The translations under genes and the position numbers were made by a program. A stretch of 64,000 bases of DNA from Lepisosteus oculatus (taxonomy: Eukaryota > Chordata > Actinopteri > Semionotiformes > Lepisosteidae): NCBI RefSeq assembly GCF_040954835.1, contig NC_090697.1, forward strand, positions 8,320,501-8,384,500. Direction: 5' to 3'. The first letter of the stretch is position 1. Every line of letters begins with the position of its first letter. This document shows, one piece after another, positions 13,192 through 25,000 of this stretch. The notes under the pieces were generated by a model. It was not told the DNA's origin and did no database searches. It worked only from the letters and a program-made list of their open reading frames with translations.

Positions 13192-16100
13192 TGCTTACAC
13201 TTATATAGCGCTTTTCTGGACACTCCACTCAAAGCGCTTTACAGGTAATGGGGATCCCCTCCACCACCACCAGTGTGCAGCCCCACCTGGATGATGCGAC
13301 ATAGTGCGCCAGTACACTCACCACACATCAGCTATCAGTGGGGAGGAGAGCAGAGTAATGAAGCCAGTTCAGAGATGGGGATTATTAGGAGGCCATGATT
13401 GGTAAGTTCCAGGACGCCAGGGTTACACCCCTACTCTTTTCGAGAAATGCCCTGGGATTTTTAATGACCACAGAGAGTCAGGACCTCGGTTTTATGTCTC
13501 ATCCGAAGGACGGCGCCTGTTTACAGTAAAGTGTCCCCGTCACTATACTGGGGCATTAGGACCCACATGGACCGCAGGGTGAGCGCCCCCTGCTGGCCCC
13601 ACTAACACCTGGCCATGTGTTTATGTGTAACAAAAACAGCTCTGTTTCATACATTTGCCCACTTCCATCTAAAGTACTTTTTAAATCAAGACATACATGT
13701 ATAGCACAACATCAGGGGCATGATGCCTACAGTTTTCTATGTAATGAAAATCTGTGTTATTGTCCTGTCTTGTAATCCGTACTGTAAGTACTGTTTAGTG
13801 ATGTGCTAGACTTGTGCTGAACCAAAGACTACACTGTCTGTAAAAAATAAAAATAAAGTGAAGGTCACTAAAAATATTACGTGGATTTTCATTGACCATC
13901 ACTGAAAAATGATGAGATGGGCCACAAAAATAAAAGTTAGCACCCTCTGCAAGAGCTCCCAAGACCACTACAGGAAGAAATAAGAAAGCCCTTGATTCCT
14001 GTAAAATGGAATTTGTGCTAAAACATCAACTGACATACCCACCTGATACACAGCGGCATCGAGATTACTTAGTGCTATGAAGGCCATATTGTTCTGAACA
14101 GCATAGACCACAGATGGAACACTGAGTTTTATCAGCTCTTTGGGACTCCCACAAATGTTTTCAGTGATCGATAACTTCAGCCTCCCAAAGCTCCCAGTTT
14201 CTCTGCAACAAGAAATGTCAATTGCAAAAACATGCTACTAAGAAAGCACAGAAAACAAACCCTGACAACAATGGCATGAATACAGCAGCCGGAAGTGTCA
14301 TTTTTGTATAATGAGGGCTTTCAATGCACTGAGAGGGTCCACCTGTCATTCCTCAGGTCCTCGTGCTTCACTCTGATTTCAAGTTCAACTGAAATCGCTT
14401 TTCCTGTCCAAGACACCACCAAAGTAAAGACCAGGCATGCTTGAAGAACAACAGTGAAACTGCTCTCGTCAAGCAATGACTAACCTGTTCAGTTGTACAA
14501 AGGTGAGATGTGCAAACAATGAGACAGATACTGCTCTATGTGTGCACCTGTGCTGCTTCCCTCTGAACAGGTATGTTTAGATACACTAAATCAGCCCAAT
14601 CATGGCTTAATGATCAAAGACAGAAAACTGGCCTGACTTGAACTGAACCCTCACGTACGCAACAAGAGCGACTGCCTCATGTTTACTCACACTTTATACC
14701 TGGTTATGAATTGAGAAACATCATTCCAGTTGTCACAGAGGAGGTCTGACTGTGTTGCACAACACTGACATTTTTTTTATCTGAGTCTGAAACCATACCT
14801 AAGGTATTCATCTTTTGAGCAGCTGACCTTAAATGTCTCTGCTCCCCAGCAGACAGTTATTAATAAAAATACAGTGCCTTTCAACTGAATTGGCTGATTT
14901 GTCACCTTTGATTGATTCAGGAAGATAGATATTAATATGAATATCAGGCACTTCTAAATAGTTTTGGTCGTACAGTTTGGCCAGGAGCCAACTCTTCACA
15001 AAGGGCATATCTTGAATTTAAGTTCTTCAGTCATGGATTACATCATTTTCACATGCAGCTTTGTAATTTGATTTTTTGTGATGTGTGCTTTCCATGCATG
15101 GTAAGGTACATTCAAGATGCTTGCTTAGAAAAGCTCTACTGTATAGAAAATAAAGTCTCTGATTAGTATAAGCTAGTTTAGCGGTATTTGTCTTCGGCGG
15201 CTGCTTTGGCTGTGCTCACTTAGAACTAAAGGGGACTGTCAAATCCTCTCCTAGTCGGCCCCTTTGGTTTTAAGCTACTCCATATATGTTCGCTTTACCT
15301 GCGATATACTACATGTTCAGGTTGCGTAGAAACTTATCACAGTTGAGCCAAAGAGACCATTTATCTTCCGACTCTGGTATTTCAAGTGCCAAGTAGGGCA
15401 GACGGTAAGCCGGTTAAACCCACTCATTCATTAGTGAGAAAAACGTAACGGTACTTACTTCGCTAACATTCCCAGGCTCAGAATTAATTTAATAACTTCC
15501 GTACTGCACACCGCGGTAGTGGAGAAATACAAATCCGACGATAACGTCCTGGTGTATCGCAGCACCACGATATAGCTCGCCGCCACCAGCGTCATTACTG
15601 CCAGGCAATACATCTTGAAAAGAACAGTTACTTTTTCTGAAAGACACAACAGCGTATTCAACTATTCAAAACCTGCGTTTCACTGTGCCGCGGTGATGTC
15701 CGTTTTAACAAAGGCACTTCCAAAGTGAACTTCATTTAAGTAAAAGCAAATTTACGTAGTTACTTGTTAAGTATTCCAACATGTTCAAAAACGCCTCATA
15801 CTGTATAGCATCAATCACGTTTCCACAGGTCCCCTATGTGCAGAACTACTCGGCAAAGAGGCTATATGAAATGAGTGAACTAATTAATAACGTTAATAAA
15901 ACACTTCAAATAATGCCACTTTATACATACACGGTACGTGTCACTAGCGATCACAAAATTAATTTTAAAATCCTCCTTCCAAAAACAAAAAGATACTGAA
16001 ACCATGAAGCCTATATGAACTTAAGTGAAGTTAATTTAAAACAAATCTGGTAAAAATCTCTTTTAATCAATCATTACCTTTAGAAGCTATAAACCAAAAA

Positions 16101-16206
16101 GCCTGTATCTTAGCAATACATTTTAACAAATAACCAAACCTAAAAAAAGGAGATCCGTTTTTCCCAAATTATGGAGCAAAAGTAATATTTACTTACCGTG
16201 AGCCAT
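6325..16206 (-). CDS. SLC35A1: CMP-sialic acid transporter, complete (8 coding exons)
   Basis: SLC35A1 is the Golgi antiporter that exchanges CMP-sialic acid for CMP and supplies sialyltransferases. Coding exons (minus strand): 16197-16206, 15459-15636, 14043-14202, 11171-11323, 10354-10420, 8534-8710, 6807-6941 and 6325-6458. Phases agree at each join and total 1014 nt, giving 337 residues, equal to the human protein. Family signatures are clear: KMYCLAVMTL near the N terminus, LRYTRT, DLYFSTTAVC, NNMAFIALSNLDAAVYQ, VTYQLKIPCTALCTVLML, WVRNIQMYLSG, GGLYTSIVVKYTDNIMKGF and SIYLYGLPKQDTT. The fold is a ten-helix nucleotide-sugar transporter. The C terminus ends in Val, as in human, where terminal hydrophobic residues aid ER export. 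The start is the ATG at 16204-16206, giving MAHEKVTVLFK. The longer in-frame reading upstream of exon 2 is intronic. Confidence 0.96.
7020..7330 (+). repeat. Fossil LINE fragment, C-terminal end of ORF2
   Basis: Across shifted frames the plus strand reads like the region after a LINE reverse transcriptase: a LRWLPASHRTDF-like block, then ARHGPSPVYFQELLSPP, then a GARAFHWQPHVSG-like block. Stops and frameshifts show that it is dead. It lies in the SLC35A1 intron between coding exons 6 and 7. Confidence 0.5.
7360..7500 (-). repeat. Retroposon 3' tail
   Basis: The minus strand ends with CCTCAGGGGACAATAAAATC followed by a TTATCTATC tail, typical of fish non-LTR elements that end in short tandem repeats. 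No ORF remains. Confidence 0.45.
9930..10110 (-). repeat. Interspersed repeat fragment (same family as 1830-2170)
   Basis: The reverse complement contains CATTTGGTAGTTAGTAGTTA followed by GTCTCATCCAGCCACATCTT. The same blocks recur in opposite orientation at 22080-22270 and in the same orientation at 20440-20580. It lies in an SLC35A1 intron. Confidence 0.55.
12320..12475 (-). repeat. Old, diverged 5S-derived SINE fragment
   Basis: The minus strand reads GATCTCGTCCGATCTCAGA and then GGCGTGGTCAGTACTGAGAT, closer to the first half of 5S rRNA than the younger SINE copies are. The plus strand at about 12325-12360 matches the SINE body block ATTTGGCCAGGACACCGGGG with changes. It is probably an internally deleted older relative of the same family. 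Confidence 0.6.
13158..13617 (-). repeat. 5S-derived SINE, lacking the 5S head, with (AAT)n
   Basis: An (ATA)n run at 13158-13190 leads into the L2-like tail TTGCTTACACTTATATAGCG and the full central body. The copy breaks off after CACTAACACCTGGCC, just before the 5S-like head. It lies in the large SLC35A1 intron. Confidence 0.85.
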
Positions 16207-16514
16207 GATTATCGGTTGATATTGCTGTCCGTTATTGCAGCAAATAATATATTCTGAGAACAAATAACTGCGACGATATTACTCACATGCTACACAGATC
16301 AATAAGTCTACATACAGTGTTCGTACTACATTGCTTTCAGAATACAGTACAGTATACATTGCACGACGGTCGTGGCTTTTCTTCTGTCGTGACGTCAAAC
16401 TGCCGAGACGGAACCGGAAGTTTGGAGAGTGACGGATGGTGTCCTGCGTTCTGTTATCTGGGCGTCACTGCTCTTGCGATTGCATCGCTATGGTGAAATT
16501 GTTTTCGTACAGGG
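16207..16514. promoter_or_regulatory. Divergent promoter between SLC35A1 and the small plus-strand ORF
   Basis: The two start codons are about 309 bases apart and point away from each other. The interval holds a perfect palindromic CRE (TGACGTCA at 16390-16397) and an ETS-type site (ACCGGAAG at 16413-16420), both common in constitutive bidirectional promoters. No TATA box is evident near either start. The transcription start positions are inferred. Confidence 0.65.
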
Positions 16515-16540
16515 ATGCCGCTGCGGGCAATGGATTTTAG
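16490..16540 (+). other. Possible upstream ORF overlapping the 16515 ORF
   Basis: An ATG with a fair context (gctATGG) opens a 16-codon frame ending in TAG at 16538-16540. It overlaps the start of the 93-codon ORF in another frame. If it is transcribed, it could lower initiation at 16515 or shift it to the internal ATG at 16530. Confidence 0.35.
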
Positions 16541-16796
16541 TAGTGATAGCAGAAACGGGGCTTTTGAGGGATCGAAACAAATGAAACGATCGAGTCGGAA
16601 AAAGATTGAAACGTTCGAAACATCGCATCACAGTGACATCTGGCGGCCAGATGGTGCTCAGAAATACCCCGTCTGGCAGACGGACGGGATCGGATCATGT
16701 AAACTGTGGATGAAACTGCAGGAGGAACAAGGCGTTCGTTATGACACTATAGACAGTGTTTTGGAGAAACATGTGCAAAGAACAGAATGCCTATGA
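16515..16796 (+). CDS. Small intronless ORF, 93 residues, unknown function
   Basis: I do not recognise this protein. It starts MPLRAMDFSSDSRNG, has a basic patch KQMKRSSRKK near residues 22-31, and ends with DTIDSVLEKHVQRTECL. It has no signal peptide, membrane segment or cysteine motif, and is polar and rather helical toward the end. Support for a real gene comes from context: it starts directly downstream of a CRE/ETS promoter shared with SLC35A1, it is uninterrupted, and a canonical AATAAA follows 24 bases after the stop. The second Met (codon 6, context gcaATGg) could be the true start. It may instead be the first exon of something longer, or an untranslated divergent transcript. Confidence 0.5.
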   Translation: MPLRAMDFSSDSRNGAFEGSKQMKRSSRKKIETFETSHHSDIWRPDGAQKYPVWQTDGIGSCKLWMKLQEEQGVRYDTIDSVLEKHVQRTECL

Positions 16797-16819
16797 CAAT
16801 GTTTTGTTTTGTAATATTC

Positions 16820-16825
16820 AATAAA
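16820..16825 (+). promoter_or_regulatory. Polyadenylation signal after the 16515 ORF
   Basis: AATAAA lies 24 bases after the stop codon, on the same strand. That is close enough to define a very short 3' UTR. Confidence 0.6.
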
Positions 16826-17569
16826 CAATGATATTGTTATCATCTGTTGTCTTAATTTCTTGATTAATTAATTTCTTGACCACACCTACTTCACCTACCT
16901 TATAAGTTTTTGTGCACATCTACGGTCACTGCTTGTCTGCATTATGTGTTTTATTAATTCTAACTGTACTTGTTTACCTGTATATTGTATGTTGTCTGTA
17001 TTTTGTATATTTTAAAGGTACAAATAATAGGTTTATTACATGCTGTAAAGAGATCGTGTGTGTAAAAATTATCTTTGCAAGCATACCAGGCAACTTAAAC
17101 TTCCACATCCTAGTATGCTGCAGTAGAACAATTTGTACACATGATCTACAGCAAGATGTTCTTCCTCAATCATTTGCACAATATCGCATTTGTTTCTAAT
17201 AATAAACGTACATTACATCAATCGCGTTTGAAAACCAAAGCGCTAATCCAAAATCAAGGGCAGTGTACAGGCAGAGGTTCAAACAGGAGCTCACAGGGTA
17301 CTGTAGACTAGGCTCACAGTAATAACACGGCTCAGTACAGACACTCAGGAGATTGAGGCAAGACATCGCGAAAAAACTGAGGCTTAGACAGGCTTTATAT
17401 AACTTTTACAACTTTTCGAGGGTGTGGCAAATGAGGTGACGATTAGCACCCACTCAAAATCGGGGAACAGAATTTTGTAACTTTCATTTATGTGTATTGG
17501 GTCAAAATGTTCGGATCCCTGACTATTATCTTGTGCTTAATTTTCTCTATGCCTAATCACGACAAAACA

Positions 17570-17735
17570 TTTGAAACATTTCGAGGCTGCAAAGGAACAA
17601 GTAAAGGTAAAGGAAACAACGTTTCGGCTGTGGAGCCTTCTTGAGGAAGGCTCCGCAGCCTAAACGTTGTGTTTCCTTTCTTCTCTTTTCAGCATGGAAT
17701 AAACCTTTACTTGTTCCTTCATAAGCGTATTTTTG
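17570..17735. repeat. Large imperfect inverted repeat
   Basis: The left arm begins GCAAAGGAACAAGTAAAGGT, and the right arm ends ACCTTTACTTGTTCCTTC. The inner arms carry AACGTTTCGGCTGTGGAGCC and its complement around a short TTGAGGAAG loop. One arm is also present alone at 29970-30065. This shape fits two head-to-head copies of a retroposon end, or a folded-back element. Confidence 0.8.
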
Positions 17736-18204
17736 CATGCTGTCTTTTTTGGGTCGTACGTCAGTGTCACCCTCATACTGCAGTCCTTTGTGGTATCGGG
17801 ATTAGCAAACACCGTTAAGGATACAAAGAAAATTATTTAAACAAACAGACCGTACTCAAGATTGGACAATCCCCAGACAGATGTCGTTAAAAATAATGTG
17901 TTACATGTTTTAAGAAAAAAAATCAACAATTTAAGATGGGAAAATACCTAATTTGGAGAAGTACTTATGAAAAAAAATACATTTACAACTCCTCGACTGT
18001 GTAGGATAGCAATAATAAAAGCAAATTATATGTTTTTGTGTGTGATTACTATTGATCTATAAATGTAATTAAAACGTTTGTGTATCATATAGGTATATGT
18101 TGTACTCCCCGTTGAATAATCTGCTGGAAATTCAATGGCACGTTTGAAAGAAAATATTTTTCCACAACTTCAGACTAGAATTCATGCGAGTTAAAGAGTA
18201 ATAC

Positions 18205-18700
18205 ATCCGACAGACCACTGAAGCTCAGCAGGTATAAGCCTGGCCAGTAGCTGAATGGGAGACCTCTTGCAAAACTTAAGGTTGCTGCTGGGAAGATGTG
18301 TTAGTGGGGCCAGTAGGGGGTGCTCACTGAGGTCTATGTGGGTCCTAACTGTATTGATGGGGACATTATAATGTAAAAGGACATCGTCCATCAGATGAGA
18401 CGTAAAACTGAGGTCCTGACTCTCTAATTATTTAAATTATTTATATTAATCATTAAAAATCCCAGGCTGCTTTTCAAAAAGATAAGGTGTGTTACCCCAG
18501 TGTCCTGTCCAAAGTTTCCCTTGGCCTTTACCAATGATGGCCTCCTAATAATCTCCATCTTTGAACTGGCTTCATCACTCTGTTCTCCTCCCCCATTGAC
18601 AGCTGTTATGTGGTGAGCGTACTGTATGCACTATGGCTGCTGTCACATCATCCAGGTGGGGCTGCACATTGTCCAAAAAAGCGCTATATAAGTGTAACAC
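18205..18700 (+). repeat. 5S-derived SINE, diverged, plus orientation
   Basis: It starts with the 5S-like head (CACTGAAGCTCAGCAGG, then GAATGGGAGACCTCTTG), continues with the shared body and ends at AAAGCGCTATATAAGTGTAA. It has many substitutions and an internal deletion near the tail, so it is an older copy. Confidence 0.85.
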
Positions 18701-18789
18701 TTTCACATGAATTGAATTATTAAATGTAGCACAAGCAAAATAACAAATATACCTTTAGCCTTTATTTTATTTGCATACTTGTGGGAGTA

Positions 18790-18935
18790 GTTTCACTGAT
18801 CCAGATTAGCTGGTTTAATGGTTTACCTAAAGTAACATTAGGTAGTCCAAAATTACAGATTTGGACAACCTAATGTTACTATAGGTAAACCATTAATCCA
18901 GAACTAGTGCTAATAGGGATCTGTGAAACCAGTCC
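18790..18935. repeat. Palindromic MITE-like element of about 140 bp
   Basis: GTTTCACTGATCC...ATTAGC and TGGTTTACC...TAACATTAGGT on the left are mirrored on the right by ACCTAATGTTA...GGTAAACCA and GCTAATAGGGATCTGTGAAAC. The two arms meet at a short centre (AAATTACAGATTT). It is non-coding, and the shape is that of a foldback MITE. Confidence 0.8.
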
Positions 18936-19072
18936 ATTGTACATACACTAATGTAGTACATAGATTTATAAAACAAGTATTTTTTTATATTCTGTTCAAA
19001 ACATGTTATAATATTTTAACATCACTGAAATAATGCCAGGAGTGATTACTTTTATAGCACCAAAAACGGTAT

Positions 19073-19078
19073 TTTATT
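19073..19078 (-). promoter_or_regulatory. Possible CFAP206 polyadenylation hexamer overlapping the stop
   Basis: The minus strand reads GATGAATAAAATACC, so AATAAA overlaps the TAA stop. If used, the 3' UTR would be only a few bases; a more distant signal is equally possible. Confidence 0.3.
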
Positions 19079-22000
19079 CATCCACTCCTCTTGTCAAGTT
19101 GGTTTTGACCATGTGTGTTGTTTTGGTATTGCCTCCACGCAGGCCAGCCAGGTACACCCTTGGCTTGGGTACATTAGTCACATTATCTCTCTTAGTCTGG
19201 CAGGCAGCCTGCTTGGGGAGGTACACCTGGCTAATGTTGTCCCTTCTCATGTGGCTGAGATTCGTCTGCATCGAGTGGGTTACTTTAGTACGCAAATTGG
19301 CCTAGAAAAAAAAATACAAGTGTTTTATAGAATTGTGTTAAAATTATTCAATGATCTGGCACGATTTAAAAACATTCATCTTTTTATATTACACCTCACA
19401 GTACACAATGTATCACATAGAGACAACGCACATGCATGGTTAAAATAAATGAATACTGACCAACTTGATTGCCTTTCTTCTCAGCTCCCATTCATTCCAT
19501 TCATAAGACTTCACAATGTTCGTTTCCACAAAATGGGTGTCTGTCTGGGTGCCACTCTCACTTTTTGTAATTGGTTTTACCAGCAGCTTCTCCCCAGATT
19601 TCATCTGTAGAAACAAAACTGCCTCAATATCATTATTGTTATTTATTTGACTAAAACTAATATCCAAGGTGTTTTACAAGTTTCACAATTAAAAAAATTA
19701 TTGATTACACTAGGTAAACAATACTGTAGTTGATTTAAGATAGGTGTTTTAGGATAGGATTTAAGATCATGTACAAAAGCCAACCGCAGTAGAACAATGT
19801 ATGTAAATGTGAATAAAATGTTTTACTATGTATTGAATGGATTTCAAGACTGAAAATACAATAAGGAGAAAGCTAAAGTTGCAGATGAATGTATGCTGTT
19901 CAAGTTAATTCAATATTCAAGCTAATGATTTTAGATTGTTTAAAAGTTAAGCATCATGATTATTATTAGTAGTACAGTGCTCACCTCTGAATAAGGAGTT
20001 ACGGAGGAAAACTGGTGATGGAGCTCTAAGAGTTGTATCAGCTCTGCAGATTGCTTAGCCCTTTCTGCAACCAGAGCTATATACCCTTCTGGATCTTCAG
20101 CAAATCCACATGCTGCCTCAGTGGAACTAAAGATGTAGTATTTATCCCTGTGTTTCAAAATTCCAATATCTGGATTACCTGGGAAGAGTCACATTGCTGT
20201 CATTTTCTTACCTCACGATAATGATTAACACGAGGTGGTACCTAACTAATAAAGCTTTTTGCCCCTGTACAAACACATAATCCAAACTGATCAGAATGGT
20301 GACAAACAAGTGGACGTCATTTGTCTTATTTATCCTGATTGGTACTTAGTAACCACCAATCAGAGTTCGGTGTCTCTTCACACCTTTGTTCCTCCTAAAT
20401 TTTGACAATTTGTCACATCTTCTTGTTAGAGATTGCAACAAGCTACACATCCAGGTTGTTGAAGTTGGTAACATCTTCTTTCAAGAAATGTCTGGATCCT
20501 CAGACGACTAACCACCAAATGGGCTAGATGGGATGGATGGCCTCCTCTCATTAGTAACCTGTATTATGTTCTTAAATTAAGAGGAGTAAAGAATGCCAAA
20601 AATAACAAAATTGGCTCTGAGGCAATTTGAGATAAACAACAGAGCAGATTGCCATCGTAATGTAGCAGTATGGGGGACAAATGAAAGTCTCTTTGGATAA
20701 AAGAGTTAGCCAAATGCCTTTACTAATTAAAAGAAACTACACCCACGTCCACCTAAAACAACAAATTGGAGATTTTTAAGGTAACAGTATGATATAGTTT
20801 ATTTTTATTTGAAAAATGTCTCTGTCAAGAGTGATTTGCTGCAGGCTGAGGTGAATACCTCACCTTAACCAGATCACGCTTACATTCTATACACATTCCA
20901 TATTTTCTAATATTTAGATGGATTAGCCTGATGTAGAGACCAAATAATATTACTATCGGCACTTAAATCATATATGGCTTATAAGTTCACTATCTTATTC
21001 AATATTGAAATCAAAAACAGATTCATGCCTTTAAATTGTTTTAAATTAACCATTTTAAAAAGGGTTAGAAAAGCTGATGGTCTGCAGCCGTTATACACCA
21101 TATGCAGTTTGTGTGTCCTGTATTCCACAGTACCACAGTCATGCTTCTTCAACAGATACTGCTCGTGAAGGGAAAATGTGCTGTAGGTGAGAAGTTCTGT
21201 CTTTTAACTGGAGAAGCCTTGCCAGATTCTGATAACAGTAACCGTGCGTTTCTGTAACTCAGTCAACATACCTGGCAACAAGAGACCATTCTTCTTCACT
21301 AGAGTGTAGCCACAAATTCCCCTGTACTGAAGAGGCAGCTTATCAAAGTTAGCTGTCGTCTCAGGAAAAAGCCAGTCTTGGTTTTTATGCTCACTAGCAA
21401 TGATACGGTTTCCTACAGAAAAACAAAAGTTCAAAACAGTTCTTGTAGATCTAGCTTTTAATAATTCTAATTAACAAGAATTATGACAAGCAGGGCCATA
21501 ATCATAACAGATTTAAAAGCTTTTTTAAGCATGAAATTATTCACAAGCTTCTCAGCTTGTGTTGTTTTCACATAAAGGAGATCAGGTGGCCAGCCACCTT
21601 GAGCAATGGTACAACTCTTATAAAAATAGCCTGCAATGTTTTATCTTGGCAGATTTAGAAACACTAGAGAACATACATTTATAGCTTTGTTCTAAAATTC
21701 AGACATGTTGTTCGGGTCTTGTTATATCATAAAGTGCCTTGCAAAAGTATTTAGACCTAACAATAAAATTGCTAGACTAGAAGATGAATTACATATTTGT
21801 ATATGATTGTTCTTAAAGGACTTAAACTGTACTGATGAAACTGAAAATATTTACATGTGAAGGAGGCTGAAAGTCAGCAAAACATGCAAAGAGATATACA
21901 AAGTGATATTTACTCGTTGCATATGTTTTCAACAGTACTTGGGGGAAATGCCCTTGCCAGCAAATACTGCTATTTCGTATTTTTGGTAAGGTCTCAACCT

Positions 22001-25000
22001 GCTTTGTACAGCAAGACCCACCTGGCAAACTGTACCAGCTCTGCTATGTTCTTTGGGGATTGCTAATGACTGCAACTGTCAGGCCTCAGCATAAGAAGAT
22101 ACACATTACAGATGAGAGGCCAATCAGTTCATCTGACCAGTTAGGTAGTTAGTATCTTATTGATCACAGGATCTCATCCAGTTGTTTCTTTGAAGGAAGC
22201 CAAAGTATAGGCTTCAACCACGTGACTGATTAACTTATTTCCCTAACTAATTCCTTATTTAACGACATTCTCAAAGTATTGTCTGGAAAATGTAAGCAAT
22301 GCATAAATAAACGAACACCCAAGTCGTTTCATAAGCAGCTTTTTCTAAAACTCAGTATTTTCTATTTTGTATATTTTTACTACCTGTACAAAAAAACATG
22401 CACTTGCCTACATTTGTCATCTGCCAGGTATTTGCCAGGTGAATGTGATCTAAATAATTTTAAATTTAAATTTAGCGGTGTTAGCTAGCTTTTTACTGTA
22501 AAATGGTATTCGCCCATCTCAACTAGTTTCCCTCTAATATCTACCTCAAAGCATCCACAGGTTTGTTTCTCTATAGCTATTGAAGTGCTGTCAACCTTCC
22601 TGCTAACAAGAACACATTTTGTGGTCTATTCAAGTCTTTGACTGGGCTGCTCAAGGACATTCATTCTTTTCTCATCTGACCACTCATTATGCCTTTGGCG
22701 TTGTGCTTCAGTAATTGTGAATTTGTATGGTTACTAATTGTACTTCTTAATCGTGAAGTTTTGACCCAGTTGTTGATTCCTGTTTTTCCTCTAGGATTTG
22801 ACTATCCTTTCACCATCCCTTCTCTCTCAATGCGGAGAAGCCTCCCAGTTCCTGCGGATGATAAGCGTCCCCATAACATGTTGCTGCCACCACCTTTGAC
22901 AGTTGGGATGGTGCAGGTGATGTTCTGTGTCGGGTTTGCATCAGATCTAACACTTAACATTAAGATCAAAAGGTTGACCTTTTCACCATAAAACATTCTA
23001 GAACACATATCCAGTATGTCTCATACAAGATTTAAGATGAGGCATCCCGTTTCCAACTCATTTATGCAAACCACATTTGTGTAGGGACTGTGACACTATA
23101 ATTGTATGCCCAGTGATGCCCATTCCAGACACATGTTTTTGCAGATCTTTCAGGGTCACTGATGGCTTCCCAGTGGGATCCCTAACGCGATTCTTCCTTG
23201 CCTGGGTGCTCAGTTTTCTATTTGCGTTTTACTTCTTAATGATGGACTTCACTGGTCTCAAAAGGATAAATAACTTTCATATGATCTTCTTGGTCTGCAT
23301 GGCGAATTTTTCATATAATCATATGAATTGTGGCTTGAAATTAAATAGCTGAGAGAATCTACAGTGATAAGACACATTTACCCTGAAGCCAAGTTAAACC
23401 ACCTTGATTACACCTTACTTTAATTTAGTGACTTTGCAAAGTACTCTTTTGTGGCTCTTCTGATTTGGGGTTGCCACAGCAAAGGGACTGAATACTTATG
23501 CAAACTGAGAATCTTCTAATTTTCTTTAAAAATCGAATTCACATACTATCAGTATTTTTTAGCTTTTGTCAGTTTGGTCCAGATTGCGCAGATTCTAACT
23601 ATGAAGTCTTGGTTGATAGTGTCATGATTGCGAGCTCAGACAGCACCTTTTTTTTTAATGGGTTGTGAATACTTTTGCAGGGCACTGCTTGACCTACAGT
23701 ATAATAATGGCTCACAATAGCTTATGACTAACACTGTGCTCCGACTTAGGAAGAAGTGTGCAAGATGCCTCTGCCCACCTGAAGACTGGATCAGTCTCTG
23801 CTCATCACTCTGTACCTCCAGGCCTTCTAGCAGGGGCTCCAGGAGGGGGTCTGGAAGGAGCTGGGCTTGAGTCTCCAGGAAGGGCTGCAGGCTGGCCACC
23901 GTGTTACTGAGAACACTTAACAGCACCATCTCGTCCTGCAGCCCTGACCATAACTTCGAGATAGCTGTGAAATGGGGCTAATAAGAAGACAGAATGGCAT
24001 TGAATTAAACCAGAAAACAAAAAAACAAAACAGTAACAGTTATTAAGTAAGAGGACAGACTGCAAATTCAGCAGGCAAGTGCTGTCAAACTAATGGCCTA
24101 ACACACGGTCTTACCTCTATTTCTTTTACAAACGAACTTTTGAGTGAAAAGAGGAATCCCACGCTTAAGGACAAAGGTTAATAATGATATCACCTGTAAA
24201 TGCACAAGCTATAGTAACAGTACAGTATGATGGTTTATTATTGAAGACGACAAGATAAAAATACATCTGTATTGCACATACAATTATCTTTTGTGAAAAG
24301 TTGTGTGATGATGGTGGTGTCTGAAATCTGTTTCTGAATATGCTATCTGCAAATTTAATGTTTGACTGTTCTTATTAGCATCTCTATTTGGATCGGTTGT
24401 TGTAGTTTAAGAAATTCTACTTCTGTCGCATCCCATGTGATGAAAATTCTACTTCCCATCACAGTCTGAAAGAACAGAATGGTACAAATTTAAAACAATT
24501 CTTCAGCACTTTACAGACACCTACATAAACCTGTGCAGTGGGAACAGCAATCTTAGCTCGCACTGTGGATTTCAGCTCATTCATCTGAACTCCAAGCTGT
24601 CTCTGCAGAGATTCCACTTGCTTTGCGCATGTCACCACATCAGCCTAGAAAGATTAGCGCAGAGTGAAGACATCACTGACATAATGCACAGATACAGTAT
24701 ATTCAAAGCTGCTAATACAGATAGAACATATAGTATAAAACACGTTTCTAATTTTCTAACCAGTTTTTCCAGTTCAGGGTTGCTGTGAAGCCAGAGACTA
24801 TCCCAGCAAGCAATGGGCTCAAGCAGAAGACAACCTAGATGGGATCCCATCACAGGGCACACATGGACACAGACACAGGCATGCACACACTCACACCAGG
24901 GCCAGTTTTCCCAGAAGCAAAGTAATTCACCAGTATGTTTTGGGAGCTATGGGAGAAAACTAGATAAACCTGAAGGAAACCCACACAAACACAAACTCCA

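Larger units (their letters stand above)
16826..19072. other. Intergenic region with repeats
   Basis: Between the small ORF and the CFAP206 stop I see only repeats: a stem-loop element at 17570-17735, a SINE at 18205-18700 and a palindromic element at 18790-18935. The remainder is AT-rich with no recognisable coding exon. Confidence 0.6.

Noticed and set aside
13040-13228. Frame with a poly-tyrosine run
   Set aside because: It is a translation of the (AAT)n tail of a SINE.
22689-22991. 100-codon plus-strand frame
   Set aside because: It is antisense to Tc1-type transposase debris on the minus strand.
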